A model generated the notes under the pieces. It was not told the DNA's origin, did not search any database, and saw only the letters and a list, made by a program, of their open reading frames with translations. DNA of 64,000 nt from Candidatus Bathyarchaeota archaeon. GTDB taxonomy: Archaea; Thermoproteota; Bathyarchaeia; Bathyarchaeales; DTEX01. This document shows positions 8,235 to 16,965 of the stretch, one piece after another. A program made the position numbers and the translations under genes. The first letter of the stretch is position 1, and each line of letters begins with the position of its first letter. The stretch lies in NCBI GenBank assembly GCA_018397065.1, contig JAGTRI010000001.1, positions 1-64,000 of the forward strand, given 5' to 3'.

Positions 8235-10457
8235 CTAGGTTTCCTCTGATAGTATTCTGTCCACAACTAGTTGCCTTAGGTTTTTCGATAGGCTTGCGAA
8301 GTACGCGCTGAATCCTGTTACGCGCACGATGAGGTTTGGGTACTTCGAAGGGTCTTGATGGGCCTCAAGAATCTGCTTCTTGTCAATAACATTCATGTTA
8401 ATCATGGTTCCGCCCAGTTCAAAGTGCCCTTTTATCAAGGCCTCAACCTTCGCCAACCCTTCCTCGCCTCGAGCTAATCCAGGATCCATATCGAGCTGCA
8501 AAGGCGCAGTATTGCCGTATCCACATTGTACGGATGCAACAGCCACAGCCATCGCGGTGGGCGCACTTCCGCCTCTAAGAAAACCAGGGTCTGGACTAGC
8601 ACCGTGAGAAATCGGAGCGTGTGCATGCCGACCGTTAGGCGTTGCCCCAACCGTTTGACCCATCGAGATCATTGATGCCCACGAGAAAAGACCAGGAATT
8701 ACGTTGAATCCTGCTGGCGTAGGTTTCTCTTTTACGAACTTGGTGAAAGCTTGAACGATGCGGATCGCCCATTGGTCTGCCCTTGTGCCACCACGACCGT
8801 ACCGTGGAACACTGGACAGCATTAGCCGAACGTTTTCTGCGTCTTTGAAGTCGTTTTTCAAGTGTTCAGCTAACTGCTGCCACGTTAACAGGCCCTCTTT
8901 TTCGACACGTTGCTCTACAGCAGCAAATGAGTCAGCGACCGTGGCGAGGCCAGAGCCGTCTATGCATAGGTTGTAATATTCTACGCCGCCGTTGGATGCG
9001 TCTAGGCCTTTTTCAATTGTTCCGTAACATAATAGGTCTAGAACAAGTTCTGGGAAAACCTTGTGCATGTTTTTCATGTGAAAGTCAAGTCCTTCCTTAG
9101 TGACTTCCACGGCTCGATGCAGTTGTTTCTCAAAACGGCTCCACAACTCATCTACGCTTGGCTTAATCTCAGAATCGTTCATCATGTCCCAAAATGCAAC
9201 CTCAAAAACCTTCGCAAAGTTGATTTTGACACAGTCGTTCAACGTGTACTCTCGACCTGGAATTGCAAACCAGTGGCAACCCGAGTAGACCCGCTGACGG
9301 GCAAGCTTCACGGAGTAACCGTTTTTTACGAAGCCTTCAACCAGCCCCTTGTCGCCGAGAAATTTGGGAAAGCCGGTTTTGTCTTCAAACATGATTTCGA
9401 CTCCTCTACGTAGAAGTTCAGGGTTAAGACCGTCGAAAACTCGGATGCCGATGTTGGCGGGGACCTTCAGTCTGTGAACAGCTTCCAAAACAAGGAACGA
9501 CACCTTATTAGTTGTGTCTTTGCCTTCACCGTCAGGTCCTCCAAGCTGATAATACTGCGTATCGTTAAGCAGCAAACATGCAAGGTGAAAGATTGCCTCC
9601 TCGTCGGTCAATGTGCCAGCTGCTGATTCACGTTCATAATAGGGCTTAAGCCACACGTCAATTTGGCCCATTGACCCGCTTCCATTATACATACGGGCAA
9701 TCATCTGATACCAAACTGTCCACTGGCAAGCCTCACGGAAGGTTCTAGGAGGCTTAGAGATAAGCCACTCGTTAATTTCAGCAATCTCCTCCAAGTTGCG
9801 ACGTAAGGTTGGGTTCTTTTCTTTTTTAGCCATCTCACGGGCGACTTCAACGTGGCGGCGAATCCAGTCTTGAACGCCGAGTACAACTTGCTCTAAACCA
9901 TCGTAAAAGTCAGACCTTTCAGGATTAAGTTTTCTATAACGACGTATCTTTCTAAGCAACCCTCCCCAGCCGAGCCTAAAGCCGATTGTCATGTCCTGAC
10001 AGAAATGTTGAGTAGCCCCAATTCCAGGATATACGCCATATTTTCTCTGCTCATCTTCCAAGTTTGAGGCAAGCTCAGGAGGCCAGCTCGGGTTTCTGTA
10101 ACCCATAAAATAGGCCATGTATCCTCCTGCCAGTGAACTCATGGGATTAATGTAAACTGGATGAGCTTTGAGAAAAAGATTGAAGTTTTCGCCACAAGCC
10201 TTCGCGCCGAAAAATCCTCCGCTTGGGTGATTGCTTTTCGGCTTAAAGTTATTCATTTTTACGTCTCTCACCATCTCGCCAGAGGGTCCCATATATTCAG
10301 TAATCTCCCTTAACTCGGGAGGTGGCAAAATTCTACCATGGTCATCTTGATCCATTACGAGGAGGACTTCCTGCTTTTCCCTAGTTTGCTGCATCTTGGT
10401 TTTGCATAAAGCCTCTAGCCTTTGCTCGTAAGTTAGCTCTAAAAATTCTTTAGCCAA
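8235..10457 (-). CDS. Glycyl radical enzyme, pyruvate-formate-lyase-like superfamily
   Basis: The protein has 740 residues, the usual length of PFL2/glycerol-dehydratase-type enzymes. The C-terminal glycyl radical loop is RVTGFSAYFASL, with the radical Gly about 26 residues from the end. The thiyl cysteine lies in VYSGCHWFAIPG near residue 404. In dehydratases, CutC and related lyases the residue two after this Cys is normally Glu; here it is Trp, so a simple dehydratase call is not justified. These enzymes are cytosolic and oxygen sensitive. The gene follows its activase by 96 bases on the same strand. The reaction (decarboxylation, C-C lyase or addition) is undetermined. Confidence 0.88.
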   Translation of the reverse strand: MAKEFLELTYEQRLEALCKTKMQQTREKQEVLLVMDQDDHGRILPPPELREITEYMGPSGEMVRDVKMNNFKPKSNHPSGGFFGAKACGENFNLFLKAHPVYINPMSSLAGGYMAYFMGYRNPSWPPELASNLEDEQRKYGVYPGIGATQHFCQDMTIGFRLGWGGLLRKIRRYRKLNPERSDFYDGLEQVVLGVQDWIRRHVEVAREMAKKEKNPTLRRNLEEIAEINEWLISKPPRTFREACQWTVWYQMIARMYNGSGSMGQIDVWLKPYYERESAAGTLTDEEAIFHLACLLLNDTQYYQLGGPDGEGKDTTNKVSFLVLEAVHRLKVPANIGIRVFDGLNPELLRRGVEIMFEDKTGFPKFLGDKGLVEGFVKNGYSVKLARQRVYSGCHWFAIPGREYTLNDCVKINFAKVFEVAFWDMMNDSEIKPSVDELWSRFEKQLHRAVEVTKEGLDFHMKNMHKVFPELVLDLLCYGTIEKGLDASNGGVEYYNLCIDGSGLATVADSFAAVEQRVEKEGLLTWQQLAEHLKNDFKDAENVRLMLSSVPRYGRGGTRADQWAIRIVQAFTKFVKEKPTPAGFNVIPGLFSWASMISMGQTVGATPNGRHAHAPISHGASPDPGFLRGGSAPTAMAVAVASVQCGYGNTAPLQLDMDPGLARGEEGLAKVEALIKGHFELGGTMINMNVIDKKQILEAHQDPSKYPNLIVRVTGFSAYFASLSKNLRQLVVDRILSEET

Positions 10458-10553
10458 CCTTTATCACGTCCAACGGAAGGTTTTTTGCTTCTCTATGAAT
10501 AGCATAAAAGAGAAAGAAGTGTCTTAATTCAGTTTCGATTAAAAGTTTAGGGC

Positions 10554-11522
10554 CTAGTTCTCGCGAACTTTTATTCCCAGCTTTTTCGCTGCCTCCGACA
10601 GTTCTCTCATTTTCTCTTTTGTCGGAACTGCCAAGTTACTTGCAGAGTACTCAAGCCCAAGAGCTTTGTATTTGCCTTCTCCTAACCGATGAAAAGGCAA
10701 TAATTCCAAGTATTCAAGATTAGAAAATTCTTTTACGAACTCTGCGATGGCCTCAACCTCGCTTTTTGTGTCGTTAAAGCCAGGAATAATGGGTACACGT
10801 ATAATGAGTGGTTTTCTGGTCTTCGACAATCTCTTGGCGTTGTCCAGAATTACCTTATTCGAAACTCCCGTTGCATTTCTATGTTTCTCAGAGTCAATGT
10901 GCTTAATATCCATCATAACTAGGTCAAGCATAGGAAGCAGCCGTGCTAAGATGTTCCACGGACAATTAGCAGCAGTCTCGATTGCGGTGTGTAAACCGAC
11001 CTTTTTGCACTTTTTTAGCAGAGCCCAAGAAAAACCATGTTGCACAATCGGGTCGCCTCCTGAAAGTGTTACTCCACCACCGGAGGTTTCATAAAAAACT
11101 TTGTCTCTTAAGACCTCGTTCATGACCTCGTCGACTGTCATTTCCCGTCCGACGAGAACAAGTGTGCCCGCATAACAAGTTTGTGTACATTTCCCACACG
11201 CATTACACTTCTCTCTAAGAAAGATGTGGGCACCGTCCTTTACAACGTGAGCCTTGTTTGGGCAAGATAGAAGGCAGTTTCCGCAGGAGATGCATCGATC
11301 AGGATAGAACATGACTTCAGGTTTAAGATGGATGCCTTCTGGGTTTTGACACCAGAAACAGCGAAGAGTGCAGCCTTTAAGAAAAATTGTTGTACGTATA
11401 CCTGGGCCGTCATGAACAGAAAATCGCTGTATGTCAAAGACCGTTCCTTTTAATGTTTGCTGGGTCAATGTTTTTCGAGTACAATTGTTGCGTTTCAATA
11501 ATAAATCTTCTCTTATAGGCAT
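10554..11522 (-). CDS. Glycyl-radical enzyme activating enzyme (radical SAM)
   Basis: This activase uses S-adenosylmethionine and a [4Fe-4S] cluster to create the glycyl radical on the neighbouring enzyme. The radical SAM motif is GCTLRCFWC (C-x3-C-x2-C), preceded by FSVHDGPGIRTT. Two inserted ferredoxin clusters follow, CISCGNCLLSCP and CNACGKCTQTC, as in activases of non-PFL glycyl radical enzymes. SGGGVTLSGGDP is the GGE-like SAM-binding segment. It has 322 residues and is encoded just upstream of the glycyl radical enzyme on the same strand, so the two form an operon. About 25 residues precede the conserved TVFDIQRFSVHDG; a later start is possible. Confidence 0.93.
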   Translation of the reverse strand: MPIREDLLLKRNNCTRKTLTQQTLKGTVFDIQRFSVHDGPGIRTTIFLKGCTLRCFWCQNPEGIHLKPEVMFYPDRCISCGNCLLSCPNKAHVVKDGAHIFLREKCNACGKCTQTCYAGTLVLVGREMTVDEVMNEVLRDKVFYETSGGGVTLSGGDPIVQHGFSWALLKKCKKVGLHTAIETAANCPWNILARLLPMLDLVMMDIKHIDSEKHRNATGVSNKVILDNAKRLSKTRKPLIIRVPIIPGFNDTKSEVEAIAEFVKEFSNLEYLELLPFHRLGEGKYKALGLEYSASNLAVPTKEKMRELSEAAKKLGIKVREN

Positions 11523-11572
11523 GCCTCAAGATGAAAATTATGGTTAGTGGCTTTACTAGTAGCATGTTTGTT

Positions 11573-11686
11573 TTAGAGTAGTGTTAATAAAAAGAAAACA
11601 ACGTAGCCTACTATGACGCTTCCAATGTAAGTAATAATCGTTATTATGTATTCTCTTGTCTCTTTACACATTCTGATTTTCCACAC
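11573..11686 (-). CDS. Overlooked 37-residue membrane microprotein
   Basis: This ORF is too short for the track. It starts with GTG at 11684-11686, seven bases after a perfect GGAGGT (complement of 11694-11699), one of the best ribosome binding sites in the window. The protein opens MWKIRMCKETREY, basic and soluble, then a single hydrophobic helix of about 24 residues ending FFLLTLL at the stop. That is the layout of a tail-anchored or single-pass microprotein. It lies between the CDF gene upstream and the glycyl-radical activase downstream, all leftward. Function is unknown; helix and signals are seen, expression is inferred. Confidence 0.6.
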   Translation of the reverse strand: MWKIRMCKETREYIITIITYIGSVIVGYVVFFLLTLL

Positions 11687-11890
11687 TTCTGATACCTCCT
11701 TTTTGGTTTACTTCATATTATATATGATCACAAGAGTTTAGAATTGTGCAAAAATGTGGTCAACAACGTGGTCATGTGCACTCCAAAACCAATATTAACC
11801 ATACAAGTTACTATATGCTTTAGTTTTTTAGGCAATGTGATTATATGCTGTATTTTTTGGGAAAAAGACTGACTTTTAGTGGGTTTCCTA
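11687..11890. promoter_or_regulatory. AT-rich intergenic region upstream of the microprotein and activase genes
   Basis: Between the CDF stop and the microprotein Shine-Dalgarno lie about 200 bases of AT-rich sequence with a TATA-like run at about 11715-11726 (tatatatga on the plus strand). This may hold the promoter for the microprotein and perhaps the glycyl-radical operon. No other gene is supported; the track ORF 11728..11913 has no coding features. Confidence 0.3.
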
Positions 11891-13273
11891 TTAGTTTCTT
11901 GTTTGAGGTTCACAGTGAACGCTTACCTGGTTTACTCGGTAATCAATTGACCTAATCTTTTCTTCTATCTTTGTCGCTATTTCATGAGCCCTTGTTAAGG
12001 TTATTGATCTATCTATCTCGCAATGTACGGTTACATTGAACTTTCCGTCACGTACTAAAATTTCAAGTTCATGCAACGAGTGTATCTCTGGCATACTTAA
12101 TGAGATTTTTTGAATTTCATTTTCCAGAAAAGCTGTTGATTTGTGGCTGTATTCTATTCCAGAAATTTCAGAAGACGGCTCAAGGTGGCTAACAATTGTT
12201 GATACGTTTGGCAATTTTCCCTTAAGAAGCTGCTCTAGCCTATCCGCGATTTCGTGGGCTGAAGCGATCGTAATTTTTGGATCAAGTTCAATGTGATAGG
12301 AAATGAACAGTTTTCCGTCAATAGTTCTCACCGATATTCCGTGAATGTCTCTTATTTCAGAAACATCAGAGGCAACTGCCCTTATTGTCGTTACGATGTC
12401 TTTTCCAGAATAGGGTTCGGTGTGAATCAAAATGTCAGAGTTAGGAAGAATCTTTAATATTCGTTCTTCTATAGTTGACGTTATTGAGTGCGCCTGATAA
12501 AGCGTCATACCACCAGACAAGGTAACATGCGCGTCGACAAAATTTTTTTGACCTGCTCTCCTAATTCTCAGATAATGACAATCTTTGACTCCGTCAACTG
12601 TGAGAATTTTGTTTCTCACTTTTTCCGATATTCCAGGCGGAGCAGCATCTATAAGAGTCGCATACGATATTCGCAACATTCTAATTCCTGAAAACAAGAT
12701 GTACACTACGATACAAAGTGCGGCTATGGAGTCTGCAATCCAAACTCCAAAATTATAGAAAACTAAACCAATTATGACAATAATGGCTATTAAAAGGTCG
12801 TTAAGAAAATGCAGAGCTCCAGCCTCAACCGCCTCACTCTTTTGTTTTTTAGTTGACGACTTAAGCTTTGCATAAGCAAACAAGTCAATTGCTATTGATA
12901 CAAAATTCGTGAAAAACGCCACCCAAAAAAACTCGATTGTATGTTGGTTCGTCATGATTCTAAGAAAGGCATTATAGACTACCCAGGAACATGTTAAAAA
13001 AAGAAGTAGAATTTCGGAGATTGCAGCAATAGACTCGACTTTTTCGTGACCATACATGTGGACTTCATCTGGAGGCTTGCTGCTTTCTCGAACAGCAAAG
13101 AACATGATGATTGAGGCGAGAAAATCCATTAAAGTGTTAAATGAGCTCGATAAAAGACTGAGGCTTCCAGAAATAAAACCTCCTGTAACCTCAATAACGG
13201 TTAATGTGGCGCCAGCTAATACTCCTTTTTTGGAAGCAGACTCGTTGGACGTTGAACTTGACATATTAAACAC
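11891..13273 (-). CDS. Cation diffusion facilitator transporter with three cytoplasmic domains
   Basis: CDF proteins export divalent metals in exchange for protons. Residues 1-205 hold the six-helix transporter, including PPDEVHMYGHEKVES after TM2 and HFLND (H-x3-D) in TM5. In TM2 the metal pair reads N-x3-D (FNTLMD) rather than H-x3-D or D-x3-D, which may alter metal choice. The C-terminal part holds three successive ferredoxin-like ZT-dimer domains (about 210-295, 297-375, 380-460), each with an AH-x-I pattern (YQAHSI, ASAHEI, TRAHEI). Usual family members have one domain and are about 300 residues. The substrate is not determinable here. Confidence 0.88.
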   Translation of the reverse strand: MFNMSSSTSNESASKKGVLAGATLTVIEVTGGFISGSLSLLSSSFNTLMDFLASIIMFFAVRESSKPPDEVHMYGHEKVESIAAISEILLLFLTCSWVVYNAFLRIMTNQHTIEFFWVAFFTNFVSIAIDLFAYAKLKSSTKKQKSEAVEAGALHFLNDLLIAIIVIIGLVFYNFGVWIADSIAALCIVVYILFSGIRMLRISYATLIDAAPPGISEKVRNKILTVDGVKDCHYLRIRRAGQKNFVDAHVTLSGGMTLYQAHSITSTIEERILKILPNSDILIHTEPYSGKDIVTTIRAVASDVSEIRDIHGISVRTIDGKLFISYHIELDPKITIASAHEIADRLEQLLKGKLPNVSTIVSHLEPSSEISGIEYSHKSTAFLENEIQKISLSMPEIHSLHELEILVRDGKFNVTVHCEIDRSITLTRAHEIATKIEEKIRSIDYRVNQVSVHCEPQTRN

Positions 13274-13369
13274 GCAAAAATAATCTTTTTAACTTAAAAG
13301 TTTATTTTAATAGGCCATCAGCGATGTTGTGAAATAGACTATTATTTTTAGGTATTCCCGTGCATCATT

Positions 13370-13726
13370 TTATGGAACAGCTTTTCCACATTTTGTGCAG
13401 AACTTGGCGTTTTGTGCCAGTTCTGAGCCGCAATTAGAGCAAAATCTAGCTTGTTTTTCGTAATAAGGCGAAACTCTGTAGTACGGTCTTTTTTCTTCTC
13501 TGATCAACAAATATATAATGAGACCTAACACGTTAGCGATTAGAACAATTAAGACCCATAGAGCGCCATCCATTCCTCTCGATTTGGCATCATGGTAAAC
13601 CCATATGCAAATCAGAATGCCAGCTACAAACCATAAGACGCCGAAAATTAAAATGAAGAAGAACGGAATAAAGAAAAACTGTTGTATCATTTGAAGTATA
13701 GACTCTGACAACTTCTCATTACTCAT
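13370..13726 (-). CDS. Membrane protein with two helices and a C-terminal zinc ribbon
   Basis: The 118 residues contain two hydrophobic helices (about 16-38 and 55-73). Between them is a WVYHDAKSRGMDGALW loop, a pattern seen in small membrane proteins of the PLD-nuclease N-terminal type. The C-terminus is a CSNCG(x10)CTKCG zinc ribbon facing the cytosol by inference. This architecture is common in archaea and has no assigned function. The start ATG at 13726 is directly preceded by AT-rich sequence. It is transcribed toward the CDF gene, with a 96-base gap. Confidence 0.7.
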   Translation of the reverse strand: MSNEKLSESILQMIQQFFFIPFFFILIFGVLWFVAGILICIWVYHDAKSRGMDGALWVLIVLIANVLGLIIYLLIREEKRPYYRVSPYYEKQARFCSNCGSELAQNAKFCTKCGKAVP

Positions 13727-13918
13727 AATTTTCAGTTATACCGTTGCTTATAAGGATTCTACTTACCACCATATAGTTGGTTTCCCCTCAAAATGAGAGT
13801 TAAGAACCCCACTCTTTGCTTGAGTTTAAATTAATTGAACAATATGTATTTGCACGTATTATGAAAAAATAAATAGCTTCCAATTCTCTCTTTTCAAAAA
13901 AGATAAGGGGCTAATATC

Positions 13919-14284
13919 ATGGAGACAACCGACCAGAAGCTTAAGGAAATGAGAAAGACTTTGTCTTCTCTTCAAGAACACAGCAAAATACGTCAAGATT
14001 TCAGCAAAATCCTTGAACAATACGCAAAGGAAACAAGAACTCTGAAACCTTTAATTGGTAAATCAGGAGAATCAAGTCTTAAGGATTCGTGGCTAGTAAG
14101 AGCAGGTTTAGCCCTAATTGCTTTTCCAGATCCAACCATCAGCGACATTGTTGGCTCAATGTTGGTTGCAGCGGGCATCGTCAAACATAAGACTAGAAAA
14201 TTGACAGCTGCGGACGCTTGCTATGAATTTCAGAGTACGATAAAAAACATCCAGGAACTTGCAAAAGACATCAGACAAAAATGA
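13919..14284 (+). CDS. Hypothetical protein, 121 residues
   Basis: I do not recognise this protein. The first 45 residues are a charged helix (EMRKTLSSLQEHSKIRQDF), and a weakly hydrophobic segment (LVRAGLALIAFPDPTISDIVGSMLVAAGIV) lies at about 60-90. A second charged helix follows. The centre may pack against a membrane or be a helical bundle core. A TATA-like run (aaaaaataaatag) about 45 bases before the ATG and an AAGGGG ribosome site support a real start. It faces the DUF362 gene in the same direction, 78 bases downstream. Confidence 0.6.
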   Translation: METTDQKLKEMRKTLSSLQEHSKIRQDFSKILEQYAKETRTLKPLIGKSGESSLKDSWLVRAGLALIAFPDPTISDIVGSMLVAAGIVKHKTRKLTAADACYEFQSTIKNIQELAKDIRQK

Positions 14285-14362
14285 CCAGACTTAATTGAGA
14301 ACATATTTTGAGACTTTCATGTTTTATATTCGAGTCCAATTATTTTATCATGGTGTCTCTTT

Positions 14363-15220
14363 TTGACTGCGAACCCTTCTAAAGTGGCTATAATTAGAGG
14401 CGACGAACCAATTGAAATGGTCATTAAAGCATTGGCCCTTGTTGGCGCTGAAAAAGCCTTCAAAGTTGAAGAAAAGCTTCTGATAAAGCCTAATTACATT
14501 AACGCAAGCCACCCATCTATGGGCAACACGACAGATGCAAGAGCCATAGAGGGAATCGTGAAGTACTTTAAAGAAAAAGGGTACAACAATATTGCAGTGG
14601 GAGAAGGAAGCGGATTTGCAGACACAATGAAAGCCTATGAAGTTGCTGGAGTCGACAAGGTTGCACGACAATGGCAAATCAAGTTGCTAGATCTAAATAA
14701 GGACAAGTACGAAGCGGTCGATGCCCAAGAAAATCCTGTTCTAAGTTCTGTGAAAATATCAAAAACAGCCCTTAACAGCGCTGTTATTAGTGTGCCAAAA
14801 CTTAAACTGCACAGAATAACGGGCGTAACTTTAAGCCTGAAAAACATGATGGGCGTAGTTCAGCCAAAGGGTAAAATGCATTTTCACCTTAACGAAAAAA
14901 TAGCCAACTTAGCATCAATTGTTAAGCCTAGGCTAGCTGTGGTTGACGGCATAATTGGCGGAGAAGGGCATGAAACAGCTGGGAGACCGGTGCCTATGAA
15001 CCTTGTGATAGCAGGGTTAGACCCCGTTGCGGTTGACACCGTAGGAGCCGCCGTAATGGGCGTGGACGTAAACAATGTCAAGCACGTAAAACTGGCATCT
15101 AAAAAAGGGCTTGGTGTCTGTGACCTGAATCTAATTAGGATTTTAGGAGAACCAATTGAAGATGTGAAAAAAACGTTTAAGCCTTCTTTCTCTTCTTACT
15201 TTATGTCAAGATTTGCTTAA
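14363..15220 (+). CDS. DUF362 domain protein
   Basis: The 285-residue protein shows the typical DUF362 opening (KVAIIRGDEP), a LLIKPNYINASHP strand-loop, NTTDARAIEGIVKYF, GEGSGF, and the late LVIAGLDPVAVDTVGAAVMG. Members often carry ferredoxin clusters; this one has no CxxC cluster motif and is a stand-alone domain. No reaction is established for the family as far as I know. The start is the TTG at 14363; an ATG at 14350 is in another frame. Assignment is good, function open. Confidence 0.8.
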   Translation: MTANPSKVAIIRGDEPIEMVIKALALVGAEKAFKVEEKLLIKPNYINASHPSMGNTTDARAIEGIVKYFKEKGYNNIAVGEGSGFADTMKAYEVAGVDKVARQWQIKLLDLNKDKYEAVDAQENPVLSSVKISKTALNSAVISVPKLKLHRITGVTLSLKNMMGVVQPKGKMHFHLNEKIANLASIVKPRLAVVDGIIGGEGHETAGRPVPMNLVIAGLDPVAVDTVGAAVMGVDVNNVKHVKLASKKGLGVCDLNLIRILGEPIEDVKKTFKPSFSSYFMSRFA

Positions 15221-15269
15221 ATTGGAGAAGATTACTGCCATTTTTCTTGGCATAGAATAATAACACTAT

Positions 15270-15307
15270 GACTGCTAATAGTCTTAGCGACTGCTAATAG
15301 TCTTAGC
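15270..15307. repeat. Perfect 19-bp tandem duplication containing small palindromes
   Basis: The unit gactgctaatagtcttagc occurs twice without a gap (15270-15288 and 15289-15307). Each copy contains GCTAA-5 nt-TTAGC, and in the second copy the stem extends to CTGCTAA/TTAGCAG. It lies between the convergent DUF362 and GH4 genes, so it could be a hairpin terminator, an operator pair or simple slippage. Confidence 0.75.
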
Positions 15308-15503
15308 AGCGATTTCCCCTAGCAAGATTTGGTATTTTATGATATACCAAAATGATTCATTGCCAGTCACAAAAATTCAACGATGGCTAGATTTCTCTTC
15401 TCCAATGATATCAACGAGATAGAAAGCAGAAATGCCCTTTTTTCCATTCAACGAATATGCATCTACATTTGTGTTAACAAAATTTCTTAACATCTTATAT
15501 TAT

Positions 15504-16856
15504 CTAGATGTAATGTTTCCGCATCTCGTCATGTTGCGGTAGAAACAAAACTTCCTCTAGAAGACTTTTCGCTTGTTCCTCTGACTTTGTCCAAGGATCC
15601 ATCAAAACAAGATCAAGAAGTCGTTCCTTGCTTCCTTTCTCGTACGCCTCTAGTTCAATCTCAACAGGAGCAACCCTATCCCTAAGAAGATAGGTAGTAA
15701 CTGCCTTTGGCAGTCCCCTAGTTTTTTCGCCTTTTACGCCATTGCCGTCAACGACGGCTGGGACTTCCACCTCGAAGTTTTCTGGTACACCTGGAACAAG
15801 GTTTTCAGTGTTCATGATGTTGACTTGAAAGACTCTTGGTATGTCGCATGCAAGTGACTCTATTATGTTGATTATACTTTCATGTGATTTTTTAGGTGGA
15901 AAAACGCCTGTAACCTTAACAGAAGGGTCATATGCAGTTTTAATCAGTCTGGAAACAGTGTCTTCTTTAGAGGGATTAAGCACCCAACTCCACCAACTCT
16001 TGGGGTCTTCCTTCCATTTTTTCTCCGTCTCATCGTCTGTGTGGTACCACCAAGGCCACGAACCGCCACCTGGCGTGCAAGTGTCACCGATTGGAAAGGC
16101 ACCGAATCTCTTGTAAAGATCTATGGCTTTAGGGCCAACATCGCTGCTTGCCCCACATTTCCTAAAGTATTTCTTAGACTTTTTCTCTATCCACTCGTTC
16201 AAAATGGGAAAGGCGTCCTCGCCGTCGTGTTTGAAGTCTGTCAACCAGATAAAGTGGTTTACGCCTGGAATTTTGTACTCGATTTTTTCCGCATTGAGTC
16301 CAAGCACTGAGGCTAGGTGGAAGACGCCGAGGTAGCCGTGGCATAGTCCCATGAACTTTAGCTTCTTGTATTTTCTGCCCAGATAAGTGGTGGCTGCTAG
16401 CACTGGGTTTGCAAGTTTAAGGTACCAAGCATCAGGGCAGATTTCCAGAATATCGTTCACGATTGACTCGAAAAGCCTAAATTGATAAAAATTTATCCAG
16501 AACCCTTCGTCATGCATTATGTGATAGCTTCCCCCAAAACGATACCCATGCTTGAAACCTATGTTCCAGCCAGCTTTGTATCCACTATAACCAACAACTA
16601 GGGCTGTGTTAATAACATAATTTGCGTTCTCAAGCGATTTTTTTCTATCCGTGGTTTTTTCCAGTTTTAATTTTGTTTTGGTTTCTTCAGCGTATCTTTT
16701 ACATAGCGTGTAGACTGCGTCTAACCTTTCTTTGTTTATATCCATGAAGCTAACTGTGCTGCCGGAAAGATTGGGCGTAAGGCAAAGATCCTTAATAAGC
16801 GACAAAGAGAACGTCGCGCTTCCAGCCCCAATTATGCTTATTTTAACATCAGCCAT
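15504..16856 (-). CDS. Glycoside hydrolase family 4 protein
   Basis: GH4 enzymes hydrolyse alpha- or beta-glycosides (glucosides, galactosides, galacturonides) by an NAD+- and Mn-dependent redox mechanism in the cytosol. The 450 residues show the Rossmann start KISIIGAGSATFSLSLI, the FMDINKERL acidic residue after the second strand, LANPV, GLCHG with the metal-binding Cys, and GVNHF with the metal His. Length matches the family. Sugar specificity cannot be read with confidence. It lies divergent to thyX, and a TATATATG-type element lies within the shared 109-base gap. Confidence 0.85.
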   Translation of the reverse strand: MADVKISIIGAGSATFSLSLIKDLCLTPNLSGSTVSFMDINKERLDAVYTLCKRYAEETKTKLKLEKTTDRKKSLENANYVINTALVVGYSGYKAGWNIGFKHGYRFGGSYHIMHDEGFWINFYQFRLFESIVNDILEICPDAWYLKLANPVLAATTYLGRKYKKLKFMGLCHGYLGVFHLASVLGLNAEKIEYKIPGVNHFIWLTDFKHDGEDAFPILNEWIEKKSKKYFRKCGASSDVGPKAIDLYKRFGAFPIGDTCTPGGGSWPWWYHTDDETEKKWKEDPKSWWSWVLNPSKEDTVSRLIKTAYDPSVKVTGVFPPKKSHESIINIIESLACDIPRVFQVNIMNTENLVPGVPENFEVEVPAVVDGNGVKGEKTRGLPKAVTTYLLRDRVAPVEIELEAYEKGSKERLLDLVLMDPWTKSEEQAKSLLEEVLFLPQHDEMRKHYI

Positions 16857-16965
16857 TTCTATCAGCTCTGATGAAAATTAATCAGATCTTAAACATATAT
16901 AACTTGAAGTAGAGATAGAGCAAGCAAAAAATAATTAGACTATAAGCATATGGAGAAAAACCGCC
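16857..16965. promoter_or_regulatory. Shared divergent promoter region of the GH4 gene and thyX
   Basis: The 109-base gap contains a ttatatatgttt element reading left (about 16893-16905) placed for the GH4 gene, and an aaaaaataatt element (about 16926-16937) placed for thyX. A GGAG at 16950-16953 precedes the thyX ATG by 12 bases. Positions fit archaeal TATA boxes, but no mapping is available. Confidence 0.4.
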
